A stretch of DNA of 10,211 bases, from assembly GCA_028565715.1 (NCBI GenBank), contig JAOXYC010248901.1, forward strand, positions 1 through 10,211, given 5' to 3'. This stretch comes from Phoronis pallida (taxonomy: Eukaryota; Phoronida; Phoronidae). Positions 1 to 7,747 of this stretch are shown one piece after another; positions within the stretch are counted from its first letter, which is position 1; every line of letters begins with the position of its first letter. The translations under genes and the position numbers were made by a program. Under the pieces are notes generated by a model. That model ran no database searches. It saw only the letters and a program-made list of their open reading frames with translations, and was not told where the DNA came from.

Positions 1-74
1 AGCCGAAAACAATTTGATAAAAACATAAATAATTATCTTCATATAACAATTCAAATTGCAAGTTTATTCCGAAC

Positions 75-90
75 TATATATATATATATA
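75..90. repeat. (TA)8 microsatellite
   Basis: Eight uninterrupted TA dinucleotides. It lies downstream of the last visible exon of the minus-strand gene, and no exon is seen between 1 and 190. Confidence 0.9.
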
Positions 91-190
91 GCTACTTTTG
101 AAAAAAGTACACCAAAGAGGGCGCTCAAACTAATACACATGAGGTATAGACCGTCAGTCTGGCCTCGAGGAATCGATTGAAGTTACCCAC

Positions 191-281
191 CTGTTTTTGA
201 GTTGTCCACTAGAGGGGGTGATGATCTGTCTAATGTCGGACATGATGTGCTGAACCGTGCGAGGTTTTGTCTTCGCTCCAT
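191..281 (-). CDS. Exon 6 (probable; reading frame unresolved)
   Basis: The acceptor is CAACTTCCAG and the donor is ACAG|GTGGGT, with a second GT four bases on. The exon is 91 bp and open in two frames. Frame 1 follows directly from the phase of exon 5 and gives MERRQNLARFSTSCP..., with a stop just past the donor. Frame 2 needs one extra base before it and gives GAKTKPRTVQHIMSDIRQII and then TPSSGQLKN, which looks more like real helical protein. An internal AG (ending GCGAAG, exon from 270) would restore frame 2 to the required phase, as would a small unseen exon in 282-738. I favour frame 2 but cannot prove it. Confidence 0.5.
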
Positions 282-3200
282 CTGGAAGTTGTGCAAATCA
301 TGGATAAGCAAATGAAACTTATGAATTTTGAAAGGAGAGAAGAATTCAGAACTCAACTTGGTGTCAACATTATTTAGACCAAAGCATTAGACGATGACAA
401 TGTAAACAGTACAACTTATGAAAAGCATGGATGATGTCCATTACTTTGAAAAGAATTGAAATTTTTACACAACATATCAACATATTTTTTTACCCGATTC
501 TGAATGACCACCCTTATTCAAATTAAATCACACTACATGTTCATCAGTTTAAGCTATATATTTTGACCAAGAAATATTATCATTTTGTGGTCCCTTAGTA
601 TAAATATTCTTTTAATTAGTATTTCTCACACATGACATCTTTATTAATTTGGGTAGAGATGTAATATTTTTCACAAAATCCCCTGTGATTCACCCACTAC
701 AGGCACTGCCACCTATTGTCAGATTAGCCCAACCATACCTCTTCCACCTCAGCAGTTCTCATACTTGACTTCTGGAGTCTCTGTATGTCCTCATTTATGT
801 CATGTAACTTCTGGATGTTGGCTTCTGTAATATAATTATTTGAAAATTATACAAATGTGTTATGATGTAAACCAAAGTGTGTTTTCTACTGGCAAAAAGA
901 AATAAACCCATGTCTCTTATTTGTTGTACAGCAGTTCCGAACCAATGAACAACTGAGGCCCTGATGATATGTTTGGTTCATTTTTTAAGCTAATATAATA
1001 TCCCCATTGCGCAATGCTGCACCTTTACGCACGAGAAATTTTTTTTGATAAGAAACATTTTATTTTCAAATATAATAAATTGTAAGAACAAATAAAATAA
1101 ATTTTCAAGAAAGTAATTGAAATGTATATGTATTTGAAAAAAAGACACTAGACGTGCATGCATGTGTTATAATGTATCCCCTTTTGATGAAGGCTTGTAG
1201 ACAGCATTGTCAAATGATTATTTTAAAGCATGCTTTGGTTAAAGATACTGTCTCCTTATTGGTCCCGATCTGGCGTCAAAATTCAAATCAAGTAGAAATT
1301 GTGTGTATGAGTCCTTTGATGAACATAACTAACTTGAATCTGAGTAAAAAAAATCAAAAAAATCTGCAAGGGTTGAGTTGAAATCTTTTGTGTCCGATTT
1401 CAACCTACTCTTAAGAGAAGGTTAGACTTTTTTTGGATAAAAAGCTCTCAAATCACCCCTAACAGATTTTTTTGAATTTTTTGACCCAGTTACAAGTTAA
1501 TTACTTTCATCAAAGGACTCATACACACAATTTCTAGTTGATTTGAATTTTGACGCCAGATTGTTACCAACATATGCTGCTACATCAGAAATCCTTCTTG
1601 CAAAATATTTATGAACAATTTCTTTCACACATACCGACAATGTGTTTCCTATCCTCTGGCCGGATCATGCCAACGACTGGTGGTGACTTGGCGACTGGTG
1701 ATGTGTAACCACCGTCACTGCTAGCATAGTCGTTGTCACCTGGAAACTTGTCATCAGCCTCATCATCGTCTTCTTCATCATCATCGTCATCACTGTCCTT
1801 GTCAGCATCGTCAGCATTTTCGTCACTGTCTGTCGTGACTTCAGCATCTTTGCCTAAATAATCACAATTTGTATGTGAGTAAACTTTTCAAATATTTCTC
1901 ACAGTTTCCATTAAATTGCTTTTTTATTTTGTATGAAACTCTCTATCCGAACACCATATCCATGAGTGTGGACTTTAGAATCAATAAAAATTGTTGGTCA
2001 GGTGATTTTCATATCAAATAAAGATCAACAGTCAAATAACATTACACTTTTGGTTTTTTGAAATACTAAAATATCACGTACACATCTGCCATCTATTGAG
2101 AGATAAAGTCAACAGTTTGCACTTACCTAGCTGTGGCATTTCATCCTGCCATGTGACCGAGTTAGATTTTGCTTTCTTGACTTCTCCAGGCTCCAAATCT
2201 GTATTTTCTTGATCACTATCGCTATCTTTCTGTTCAATCTCTGGTTCTTTTTGTTCACCTTCTTTCTGAGGCTCCTAAATAACGGTTAATTACAACAGAT
2301 ACTATGATATGCTTAAAAAATGGTGATCCCGTATGAGGTCGACACATTTTCAGTTTTAAGAAAGTCATATAACAATACAGTAGCTCATTATCCAAGTGCT
2401 TATGGTGAAAGTCAATACTATCAAGGGTTCAAACAGTTCAAAAGTAAAAAGTCTACTACAAAACAAAAAGATAATATTTGTTATTATGTTTCCATTTCGC
2501 TTTCTTGGTTTAGTTATTTGGATTAGATTTTGGTCCAAGTATCTGATATACTTATGATTATCATATTACCGTCTCATCGACTGCCTGCAACTGTTCATCA
2601 TCATTTGCTTCTATTTGTTCTTCTTTAACTTCCTCGGAATTCTCTTCCTCCATTTTGGCTTCTGTTCCCTCTATGCTTTGTTCTTCTGAAGTATCTTCCA
2701 CCACTTCTTCTTCTTCTGCTTGCGTTTGTTGGTCTTGTTCTTCTGTATCTCCTTCTTCTAATGTCAGTTCTTTCAGCATTGCAATATCTTCTTCTGAAAA
2801 AGAAAATGATTTTTTTTATCAAAACTGTATTGATTGATCACATTTTTTGCACAATGTCATAAATAACAGAGGTTTTCTTTCACTTTGAAGTAATTTTTTA
2901 TTGTATTTACTTGATGTGTATTGGTCGACTTTCATCATGCTTGATGGCTCAACCAGACCAGATATATACTCTAAAAAAAAAAAAAAAAAAAAGAAGTAAA
3001 ATCTCAGATCAAGTGAATATATACCATATCTTGGATTTGGGCATTTGCACTTATTTACAGGCCTTCTTTTATTTTAACAAAAACAAGTCCTCAAACCATT
3101 ATCTAACTGTAGTTCAAGTAGGACTTTTCCTAAATATTTGTTTAATGATTTTTGCTAGGTTTCGCATGAATTCCATGATTTATGATGACTGCGATAAAGC

Positions 3201-4648
3201 AGGTTTTTGTTCATGGATTGCCTGCCTTAAAGTGGGATTAAATCTTTTTTATCTTGGATTTGTGAGAGTCGAGCTACACCTTGGTTTTTAATCTGTCGGA
3301 AGCCGGGGGATGTTTATGAGGAGCAATCAGGTGTTATCATATTTGCTAACACATTAGTTCTTAGGTATGTGAATAAACCTTAGAATATTTCAGGAATCAA
3401 GAAATTACAAATCTGCCAAATTGGATTTTGCGTTGTTGACAAGGTTATACCTATCCCTTTCTACATGAAATTAACTTGAAATTGTGGCACTCGCTCTTGT
3501 TGTGTCCACTGCATGTCAAAAATACAAGTGACATTGTTTTGAATTAAGATTTTGTGTGGAAAAGTATGGTGACTACAGCTGTACCCACAATGCAAAGTCC
3601 ACAATGGCAGATTTGCAATTCTCCTATTGCATGTTAGGCTGAATTTTAAAATGAAGAATATCTTTGATACTATGTCAGAACAAGATGTTATAAAACACAA
3701 AATTTATAAGGAAGTTTCTGTAAAGTCCAAGCAAGCACCACAAACTTGAGCTAATAAGTTAAACTGGGTATTAACGATCATATCTTTTTGGTTGAAGACA
3801 TAAGTATCTCTCAAGGAATTAAGCAGTCTTATTGGTAGATAAGGACCTCTTGGATCAACATAAGATGAGAAAGCCCAGATAACATTAGTTCTGGCCTAGG
3901 TATAATGGCCAAACCTCTTTGATAAAGGTCAGTCTAATTAATCATGGAAAAGGTACATACTGTACACACTCTGGTATAAGCCCATGGGCTTGTAGATTGG
4001 GAATGCCAAGAAAACTAGGGTGGGCTTATACCTGAGTGTGATTTTATATTGGGCTTTTGTACTAGCACAATATTGTGATTTCATCAAAACAGGGGGTGGG
4101 CTTAATACCGAGGGTGGGCTTATAACCAGGTGTGTACGGTACATGTACTAAAGGCTGTGTTGCCAATTTCCTCTGTACATACAAACAACAAATATGTACT
4201 GCTAAGAGCATTTCGGAAGTTTTGAGTTAAAGTGTCCAGAGAAAGTGCAGATTTGAATTGAATTAACCCAGTGGCATTTGGAAATTGAACGGTTTCAAAA
4301 AGTGCAGAAAATGATTGCATTTCAATTGGAGGATAAAGACTTTTTGGCGCAAAATGCATTTTTTGCTTTTTGCCACTTATAAGGGTTTTTCACAGCAAAT
4401 GAGTTTTAAAAATCTTAAATTTAAGTTCACCCCCTCAAAGAAAAATGTATAAAACACTAAGAAAATACAACTCTGAGTGACGATTATTAAAAAAAATATT
4501 CGCCATATTCCAATACATACGTATAGTTGAGTTGTTGTTCTCGTTGATTTCTGTAGTAATTGAGTCGGTCCCTTCATGGAACCTACGGATGACAGCAGTT
4601 TTTGTCTTGACTTTGGTTGAAGATGTCATTAAACTGTGCCTGTTGTAT
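191..4648 (-). CDS. Partial spliced gene for an acidic, low-complexity protein (six internal exons)
   Basis: Six exons with GT/AG borders can be read on the minus strand: 4521-4648, 2570-2793, 2127-2274, 1635-1853, 739-824 and 191-281. The first five join in phase without a stop: the split codons are C+AA (Gln), a clean boundary at Thr/Glu, G+GC (Gly) and G+AA (Glu). This agreement is the main evidence that the gene is real. The predicted segment is about 300 residues: a basic Ser/Thr/Lys stretch, a Glu-rich region, a Ser/Asp-rich region with a pure D/E run, a Ser-Pro patch, then a short heptad-like helix. No enzyme motif, signal peptide or membrane span is visible. Such composition is seen in many nuclear, cytoskeletal and ciliary proteins, so it does not fix a function. 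The introns are about 1727, 295, 273, 810 and 457 bp. The start codon exon and the stop codon are not identified and probably lie outside the window or in exons I could not see. Family not recognised. Confidence 0.75.
282..738. other. Intron between exons 5 and 6, no further element seen
   Basis: AT-rich sequence without a convincing exon on either strand. The phase problem at exon 6 would be solved by an exon of length 3n+1 here. I looked for one flanked by AG and GT on the minus strand and found no clear candidate. Confidence 0.5.
739..824 (-). CDS. Exon 5 (short heptad-like helix)
   Basis: The acceptor is ATTATATTACAG and the donor is GAG|GTATGG. The exon is 86 bp: two bases completing Glu, then 28 codons. 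It reads ANIQKLHDINEDIQRLQKSS and then MRTAEVEE. Ile/Leu fall at positions 3, 6, 9, 13 and 16, close to coiled-coil spacing. The other two frames contain stops within about 30 bases, so the frame is unambiguous and matches the phase left by exon 4. The exon ends on a codon boundary. Confidence 0.7.
1259..1570. mobile_element. Fold-back (inverted repeat) element inside an intron
   Basis: The left half read forward matches the right half read as reverse complement over nearly the whole 312 bp. The best part pairs 1268-1323 with 1506-1561 at 55 of 56 bases. Inner portions stay similar with gaps: both arms carry an AAAAAAATCTG-type run, seen as AGATTTTTTTG on the right. The centre lies near 1414. 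There is no open frame of note, so it fits a non-autonomous MITE or fold-back element mobilised in trans. It sits in the intron between exons 4 and 5 of the acidic gene. I could not define a target-site duplication, and the outer edges are approximate. The small ORF across the left arm is incidental. Confidence 0.75.
1635..1853 (-). CDS. Exon 4 (Asp-rich run followed by a Ser-Pro patch)
   Basis: The acceptor is ATTATTTAG and the donor is G|GTATGT. The exon is 219 bp: two bases, 72 codons, one base. In the first 34 residues 22 are Asp or Glu, including an unbroken 11-residue run DDDDDEEDDDE. It is followed by KFPGDNDYASSDGGY, then TSPVAKSPPVVG with two Ser-Pro sites that proline-directed kinases could use, and then RPEDRKHIV, which leads into the helix of the next exon. 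The GAT/GAC triplet repetition makes length polymorphism likely. The opposite-frame Met/Thr-rich ORF here is a shadow. Confidence 0.8.
2127..2274 (-). CDS. Exon 3 (acidic, with SDSD motif)
   Basis: The acceptor is TTATTTAG and the donor is G|GTAAGT, the closest to consensus in the gene. The exon is 148 bp: 49 codons plus one base. It opens EPQKEGEQKEPEIEQ, carries a KDSDSDQENTD cluster that fits casein-kinase-2-type sites (S/T-x-x-D/E), and closes with a less biased stretch SVTWQDEMPQL. The trailing G joins GC of the next exon as Gly. The exon starts in the phase the previous one leaves. Confidence 0.8.
2570..2793 (-). CDS. Exon 2 (Glu-rich acidic region)
   Basis: The acceptor is TTTTCTTTTTCAG and the donor is ACG|GTAATA. 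The exon is 224 bp: two bases finishing the Gln codon, then 74 codons ending exactly on a codon boundary. By my count 32 of 74 residues are Glu or Asp, with only three Lys and no Arg. It begins EDIAMLKELTLEEGD and ends QLQAVDET. It is low-complexity and probably disordered or only loosely helical. The open frame on the opposite strand over the same bases (Ser/Cys-rich) is a shadow of the GAA/GAG codons. Confidence 0.8.
2794..3952. other. First part of the long intron between exons 1 and 2
   Basis: No exon is supported. The region includes a run of 20 A at 2973-2992. A plus-strand open frame across 2911-3291 owes its Lys run to that A tract and shows no domain, splice context or coding bias I trust. 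A short motif TATCTTGGATTTG recurs near 3029 and 3250. Otherwise nothing is seen. Confidence 0.5.
2973..2992 (+). repeat. Poly-A tract of 20 bases
   Basis: Twenty consecutive A on the plus strand, in the intron between exons 1 and 2. It could be the remnant tail of a retroposed copy, but no matching body or target duplication was recognised, so it may be simple sequence. Confidence 0.85.
3953..4148. mobile_element. Terminal-inverted-repeat element with internal GGGTGGGCTTATA direct repeats
   Basis: The left end begins GTACATACTGTACACAC and the right end, reverse-complemented, begins GTACATGTACCGTACACAC. Both continue through CTGG and TATAAGCCCA, giving imperfect inverted ends of about 33 bp. 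Inside are three forward copies of a 19-20 bp unit, GGGTGGGCTTATACC-like, at 4017-4036, 4093-4111 and 4112-4130. The inverted end itself contains the complement of the same unit, so the element is built largely from one motif in both orientations. It fits a small non-autonomous DNA element in the intron between exons 1 and 2. The Pro-rich minus-strand frame here comes from the repeats. Confidence 0.6.
4149..4520. other. Rest of the long intron before exon 1
   Basis: AT-rich sequence. Minus-strand open frames here are short and lack splice signals or domain content. No element recognised. Confidence 0.5.
4521..4648 (-). CDS. Exon 1 of the visible set (basic Ser/Thr/Lys segment)
   Basis: The acceptor is a strong pyrimidine tract ending TTCTTCAG and the donor is C|GTATGT. 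The exon is 128 bp: one base completing a codon, 42 full codons, then one base. It reads Y-N-R-H-S-L-M-T-S-S, a Lys/Thr-rich stretch (KVKTKTAVIRRFHEG), then a polar tail ending NENNNSTI. The final C joins AA of the next exon to make Gln. An ATG falls inside at 4627-4629. It could be a start if the exon were 5'-terminal, but the good acceptor and open frame upstream of it argue for an internal exon. I found no convincing exon further upstream in the window. Confidence 0.65.
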
Positions 4649-4789
4649 CTGAAGAAGGAGAGAATTTAATGAAAAGATATTCAAAATTTAAATGCAGACA
4701 TACAAAATAAAGTTACAAATTCATTGATAGAGCCCATTTTTCCATGAATTGAATTTTACTTTGGAGTCAAAAAAGGTAAATAATACCCA

Positions 4790-4995
4790 GTTCTTATATA
4801 GCACCTTCCTTTCTTGATTCAGAAACTCAAAGCACTTTACAATACCCAATATCATTACCCAGGCTACGGATCTGTTCATTCAAGTACCACTTCAACTCCC
4901 CGGGGAGCATACAGCAGGCGAGCCGTATTCTCAAAAAATACCAACCTACCCTAGCCCAGTAGGAAGCACTCAAGTCAGGGCTTTATTGTTCACCA
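4790..4995. repeat. Possible dispersed retroposon 3' end
   Basis: This stretch is more GC-rich and more structured in sequence than its surroundings. It carries TTATATAGCACCTTCC and CTCAAAGCACTTTACA, then CTCCCCGGGGAGCATACAG. The pairing of a TATAGC(A/G)CCTTTC-like motif with CTCAAAGC(A/G)CTTTACA is, from general knowledge, a recurring motif of repeats in aquatic animal genomes, often in retroposon tails. I cannot name a family, and no tRNA-like head or coding part is attached here. Boundaries are approximate. Confidence 0.35.
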
Positions 4996-5311
4996 GGGTG
5001 TTGTTCATAAAGTAAATAATTAAAATGAAATCTTCATTACAGAGCAAGCTGTAGCAGTGAATAAGTTTGATCAGAAATCGTCAAGGACCTTTTTAGCAAA
5101 TGGAGAGAGATTCATGAAACTCCCTCATGAACAATCAAAAGGGATTTCCTGAACACTAAATTTTCACAATCAATTGCTTGCACCCCAAGGAATTGGCCAG
5201 GTCTTAAAAACTAATTAGCTGTTAAAGTGATGATATAAGTAGGCTCCAGAGCTAGTCTGATAGGAATGTGATTATCACTTAATGGTTATTTTCACAACTC
5301 AAGTGGCCACT
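4996..5311. other. Intergenic or intronic spacer, nothing recognised
   Basis: No exon with good splice signals, no repeat and no strong inverted pairing was seen on either strand. Confidence 0.5.
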
Positions 5312-5611
5312 TTCACCCTCAGGGCAGAATATAGACTACATACTGTAAATTAACTTTTTCTATAAACTTGTTGTAACATTTCTGCAAAAAATATAACGTA
5401 AATTTCTTCACTTGACTTATTTCACCTGGAAGGCTTCATCCAATTTAACTACTTGGGAATGTATAAACTTGAAACATTTCTGCAAAAAAATATCATAAAA
5501 TTCTTGTCTTTTACTTATTTCATCTACAGGGCAGAAAATAGGTTACATCCATTTTAACTAAAACCATAAACTTGAAGCTTTTTTGCAAAAACTTGACAAA
5601 ATATTCCTGAC
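5312..5611. repeat. Degenerate tandem repeat, about three units of 90-110 bp
   Basis: Three successive units share CAGGGCAGAA(A/T)ATAG (first and third), a CAATTTAACT/CATTTTAACT block, TATAAACTTG, then TTTCTGCAAAAA and finally AATTTCTT(C/G) with TTACTTATTTCA(T/C). Approximate units are 5312-5424, 5425-5522 and 5523-5611. The third is shorter. The copies have diverged by substitutions and small indels, so this is an old array. The minus-strand frame at 5520-5753 partly overlaps it and is not convincing as a gene. Confidence 0.65.
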
Positions 5612-6373
5612 TATACCTTAAATGCTCAGTATTGAAAGTTATTTTGAACTCCATCTTGGTGAATTTTAAATCAAAATCTATTAGATTATAATCAATAGAT
5701 TTGTCAGCACTGTCACATTCCTTTCCATACCACTGCACAGAACTTGATATCAATTTCTCAACTCAGTTTTCCTTCAATAATTCATAAATTGCTTGATGAT
5801 AAGATCCAAAAAAACAACACATATAAGAACTGTACTTTCACATCCAAAAATTCTTTCATCCCAAAAAAAATTGCTAGCTGCCAAAAGACTTCAAAATCCC
5901 GAAAATATCCGTATTCTTTAAACCGTCATCTCCGATAGGATTTGCTTGCCACCATGTGTACACAGAATCTGATGTCCCAGAAAACACAAAGCAGTTGAAT
6001 CAGATTTCATCAAATCCTTCAAGGTAACCACGGAAACAAAACAGATGCTAAATATGTTTACAAGAACAGACTCTTGATTCTAATTTCTTGTCAAACAACA
6101 GTTGTTACTTCACACCAAAGTTTACACATGGTTTTTTCTAGCAAGACCAGATGGAAGGATCCAGATATATGTTGCGGACTTCAATGGAAAAGTGCAATCC
6201 TTGTAGAAAAGTTAAGTACTCCAGATTTCCGGAAAACTGGACACAAACCATCAACAATTTTTTATAAATTTACTCCGTCTGGAACTTTCCAACCCAAGAT
6301 TCCACATATAAATTAAAAAACTTGAATCTCCTGTTTGAAAGCATTTAATCTTCTCTCTCTGACTTGCAATTTA
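5612..6373. other. AT-rich spacer without a supported gene
   Basis: Two plus-strand frames (5744-5938 and 6074-6316) are of chance length, rich in Lys, Ser and Asn, with no motif or splice context. No tRNA, inverted repeat or clear tandem repeat was seen. Confidence 0.5.
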
Positions 6374-6580
6374 CAATCCAACAAAAAAACTGAAACAAAA
6401 CAAAACGATCCAGAATTGAGCAAAACTTTAACCTCCAAACTCCAACTTGCGTTAGCAATCCACTAAAAAACTGTGAAATTGCAAAACTAGTTTTACGGAT
6501 CTTGAATCAACTGCTACAATCCAATGAAAAAACTGTGGAACCGCAAAACTACAGTTTTATGGGTCTAGAATCAACTGCGC
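6374..6580. repeat. Degenerate tandem repeat, two units of about 61 bp plus a diverged third
   Basis: The units beginning at 6456 and 6517 share CAATCCA, AAAAAACTGTG(A/G)AA, GCAAAACTA, GTTTTA(C/T)GG and GAATCAACTGC in the same order, a period of 61 bp. A more diverged copy starts at 6374 with CAATCCAACAAAAAAACTG and is longer (about 82 bp). Confidence 0.7.
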
Positions 6581-6728
6581 CAGGTCATATTTCGGTGTCT
6601 TGGTCTTATCAGTTGTCTTGAAATTGTTCCTGACTCATATAATAGCACTATAAAGGGTCTCCACCCTCTTGTAACTTCAACAGGTCACTTGAACAAAAAC
6701 AAACATCTGTCAAACGGGCAAAAACCAT

Positions 6729-7040
6729 CAAACACCTCAAATACAAGTGCAGAAAATGTTTGAAGGATCCCTGAGGCGAAATGAAATCAAACCACTCAAA
6801 TCCAAGTGCAGAAAGCGTTTGAAGGATCCTGAAGCGAAACAGTCATCTTCCAAAATATGTTTCAGAGACTGTTTGATTCAAGCAGTAGGCCTACATTTTT
6901 AATGCTCGCAAGGCAAAAAGAGATCAGACCAATCATTTCCTTCCAAAATAGTGTGCAGAAACTGTGCACTTTCATCAACCGAGGCAAAACGAAATCGGAA
7001 CAATCATATTCCCCCAAAATATGTTCCAGAAACTGTGAGT
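6729..7040. repeat. Degenerate tandem repeat, about five units of 59-93 bp
   Basis: Units begin near 6729 and 6788 (period 59; shared CTCAAAT-CAAGTGCAGAAA, then GTTTGAAGGATCC and GAGGCGAAA). Further copies near 6848, 6941 and 7012 share TTCCAAAATA(T/G), CAGA(A/G)ACTGT and an AGGCAAAA...CAATCAT tail. The 6848 unit is longer, apparently by an insert of about 20 bp that contains TAGGCCTA. All copies keep the core CAGAAA(C/A)TGT, so they look like one family at different ages. Open frames across the array are by-products. Confidence 0.6.
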
Positions 7041-7256
7041 CACTGTCTTTGAGAGTTGCCACTGCGAAATAGTGAGGAGAAATTGATATATAGGTCTTCA
7101 CATGGTCCATTAGAAATTCCAACTGATTACTGGTTGCACACACACTGTGTAGACCAGGCAGGGGAGACTGCAGGGGGTCGTATCCAAAGTTCACATGTGA
7201 ATATATCAATGAGATGTGAAACTCAAAACAACATGTTGGTTGTGTTTGGGCGAAAT
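7041..7256. other. Spacer with a short imperfect inverted pair
   Basis: ATTGATATAT with TCACATG near 7082-7102 is matched as reverse complement by CACATGTG and ATATATCAAT near 7193-7210, enclosing about 90 bp. The arms are short and gapped, so this is at best a decayed small element. Confidence 0.3.
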
Positions 7257-7662
7257 CTATAAATAGATTTTATTAGAAAACTTGCAAATTCAAACAAAGT
7301 ACTGTTTGATATTTTCTATAGACGGCAAATAAATTAAAAGTATGACACTTTGAATTAATAATTTTTAGCCACCTTTTTCGATCCAACATAATTTTCAATA
7401 TTTTTTTGTTTCACAAATAAAAAATTTGGTCAACTAACTATGGTAACTGGGTTTTTTAAAAAAATGGTGTCAAAGTGATGGTGTCAAAGACACAGGTTTG
7501 ACTAGAAAATTATGGCTACAATGTTAAATTTCAAACTATTTTTACCTAAGTTCTATAAATAGAATAATCCTTGTGTGAAAAGGTGCACAGCGCCGCTCAT
7601 GGGATAAAACATATACTGGCTATAGCGCTATTATGCGTTTAATATCAGACAGAATTAGGTGT
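7257..7662. other. AT-rich spacer with CTATAAATAG motifs and a short 14-bp tandem repeat
   Basis: CTATAAATAG occurs at 7257-7266 and 7553-7562 (a third copy is at 7767-7776). At about 7462-7489 the 14-mer TGATGGTGTCAAAG is present twice in tandem, the first copy starting with a mismatch. No exon was seen. Confidence 0.5.
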
Positions 7663-7669
7663 AGCTGGG

Positions 7670-7681
7670 TAGCTTAGAGGT
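7670..7681 (+). promoter_or_regulatory. Internal Pol III A box
   Basis: TAGCTTAGAGGT fits the TRGYNNARNNGG A-box pattern except at its last base, and lies at the normal place over T8 and the D arm of the tRNA-like unit. Confidence 0.6.
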
Positions 7682-7713
7682 AGAGCACCATCACTGGCAA
7701 TTGTGGGGACCTG

Positions 7714-7724
7714 GGTTCGATTCC
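7714..7724 (+). promoter_or_regulatory. Internal Pol III B box
   Basis: GGTTCGATTCC matches the GGTTCGANTCC B-box consensus exactly and forms the T loop of the tRNA-like unit, about 35 bases after the A box. Confidence 0.75.
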
Positions 7725-7740
7725 CAGTTCAGTTACAATG

Positions 7741-7747
7741 ATTTTTT
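7741..7747 (+). terminator. Pol III oligo-T terminator
   Basis: A run of six T starts at 7742, six bases after the discriminator position of the tRNA-like unit. This is the length and position expected for RNA polymerase III termination. Confidence 0.6.

Larger units (their letters stand above)
7663..7735 (+). tRNA. tRNA-like gene or pseudogene, apparent anticodon GGC (Ala)
   Basis: The 73 bases fold as a cloverleaf. The acceptor arms AGCTGGG and TTCAGTT pair over 7 bp (several G-U), extended outward by GT/AC at 7661-7662 and 7735-7736. T8 and A9 are present, the D arm is GCTT/GAGC with GG in the loop, and the anticodon loop is CTGGCAA with U33 and A37. The T arm CTGGG-TTCGATT-CCCAG is perfect. 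Defects are one mismatch in the anticodon stem and one extra base between the D and anticodon stems. GGC is not a normal nuclear Ala anticodon in animals, so a pseudogene or the head of a tRNA-derived SINE is more likely than a working tRNA. No Pol III body or SINE tail was recognised downstream. Confidence 0.6.

Noticed and set aside
1665-1847. Met/Thr-rich minus-strand frame over exon 4
   Set aside because: It is the shifted reading of the Asp-codon repeats. The phase-matched frame of the spliced gene is different.
2655-2837. Ser/Cys-rich plus-strand frame over the acidic exon
   Set aside because: Mirror of the GAA/GAG/GAT codons of exon 2, and it runs past the exon border without splice support.
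2911-3291. 126-codon plus-strand open frame, the longest in the window
   Set aside because: It lies in an intron of the minus-strand gene, owes a Lys run to a 20-A tract, and has no recognisable domain, splice signals or coding-like bias.
3938-4144. Pro-rich minus-strand frame
   Set aside because: The SPPSVLSPPPVL pattern comes from the internal GGGTGGGCTTATA direct repeats of the inverted-repeat element.
6862-7209. 115-codon minus-strand open frame
   Set aside because: Much of it crosses the degenerate tandem repeat at 6729-7040, and the product shows no family features.
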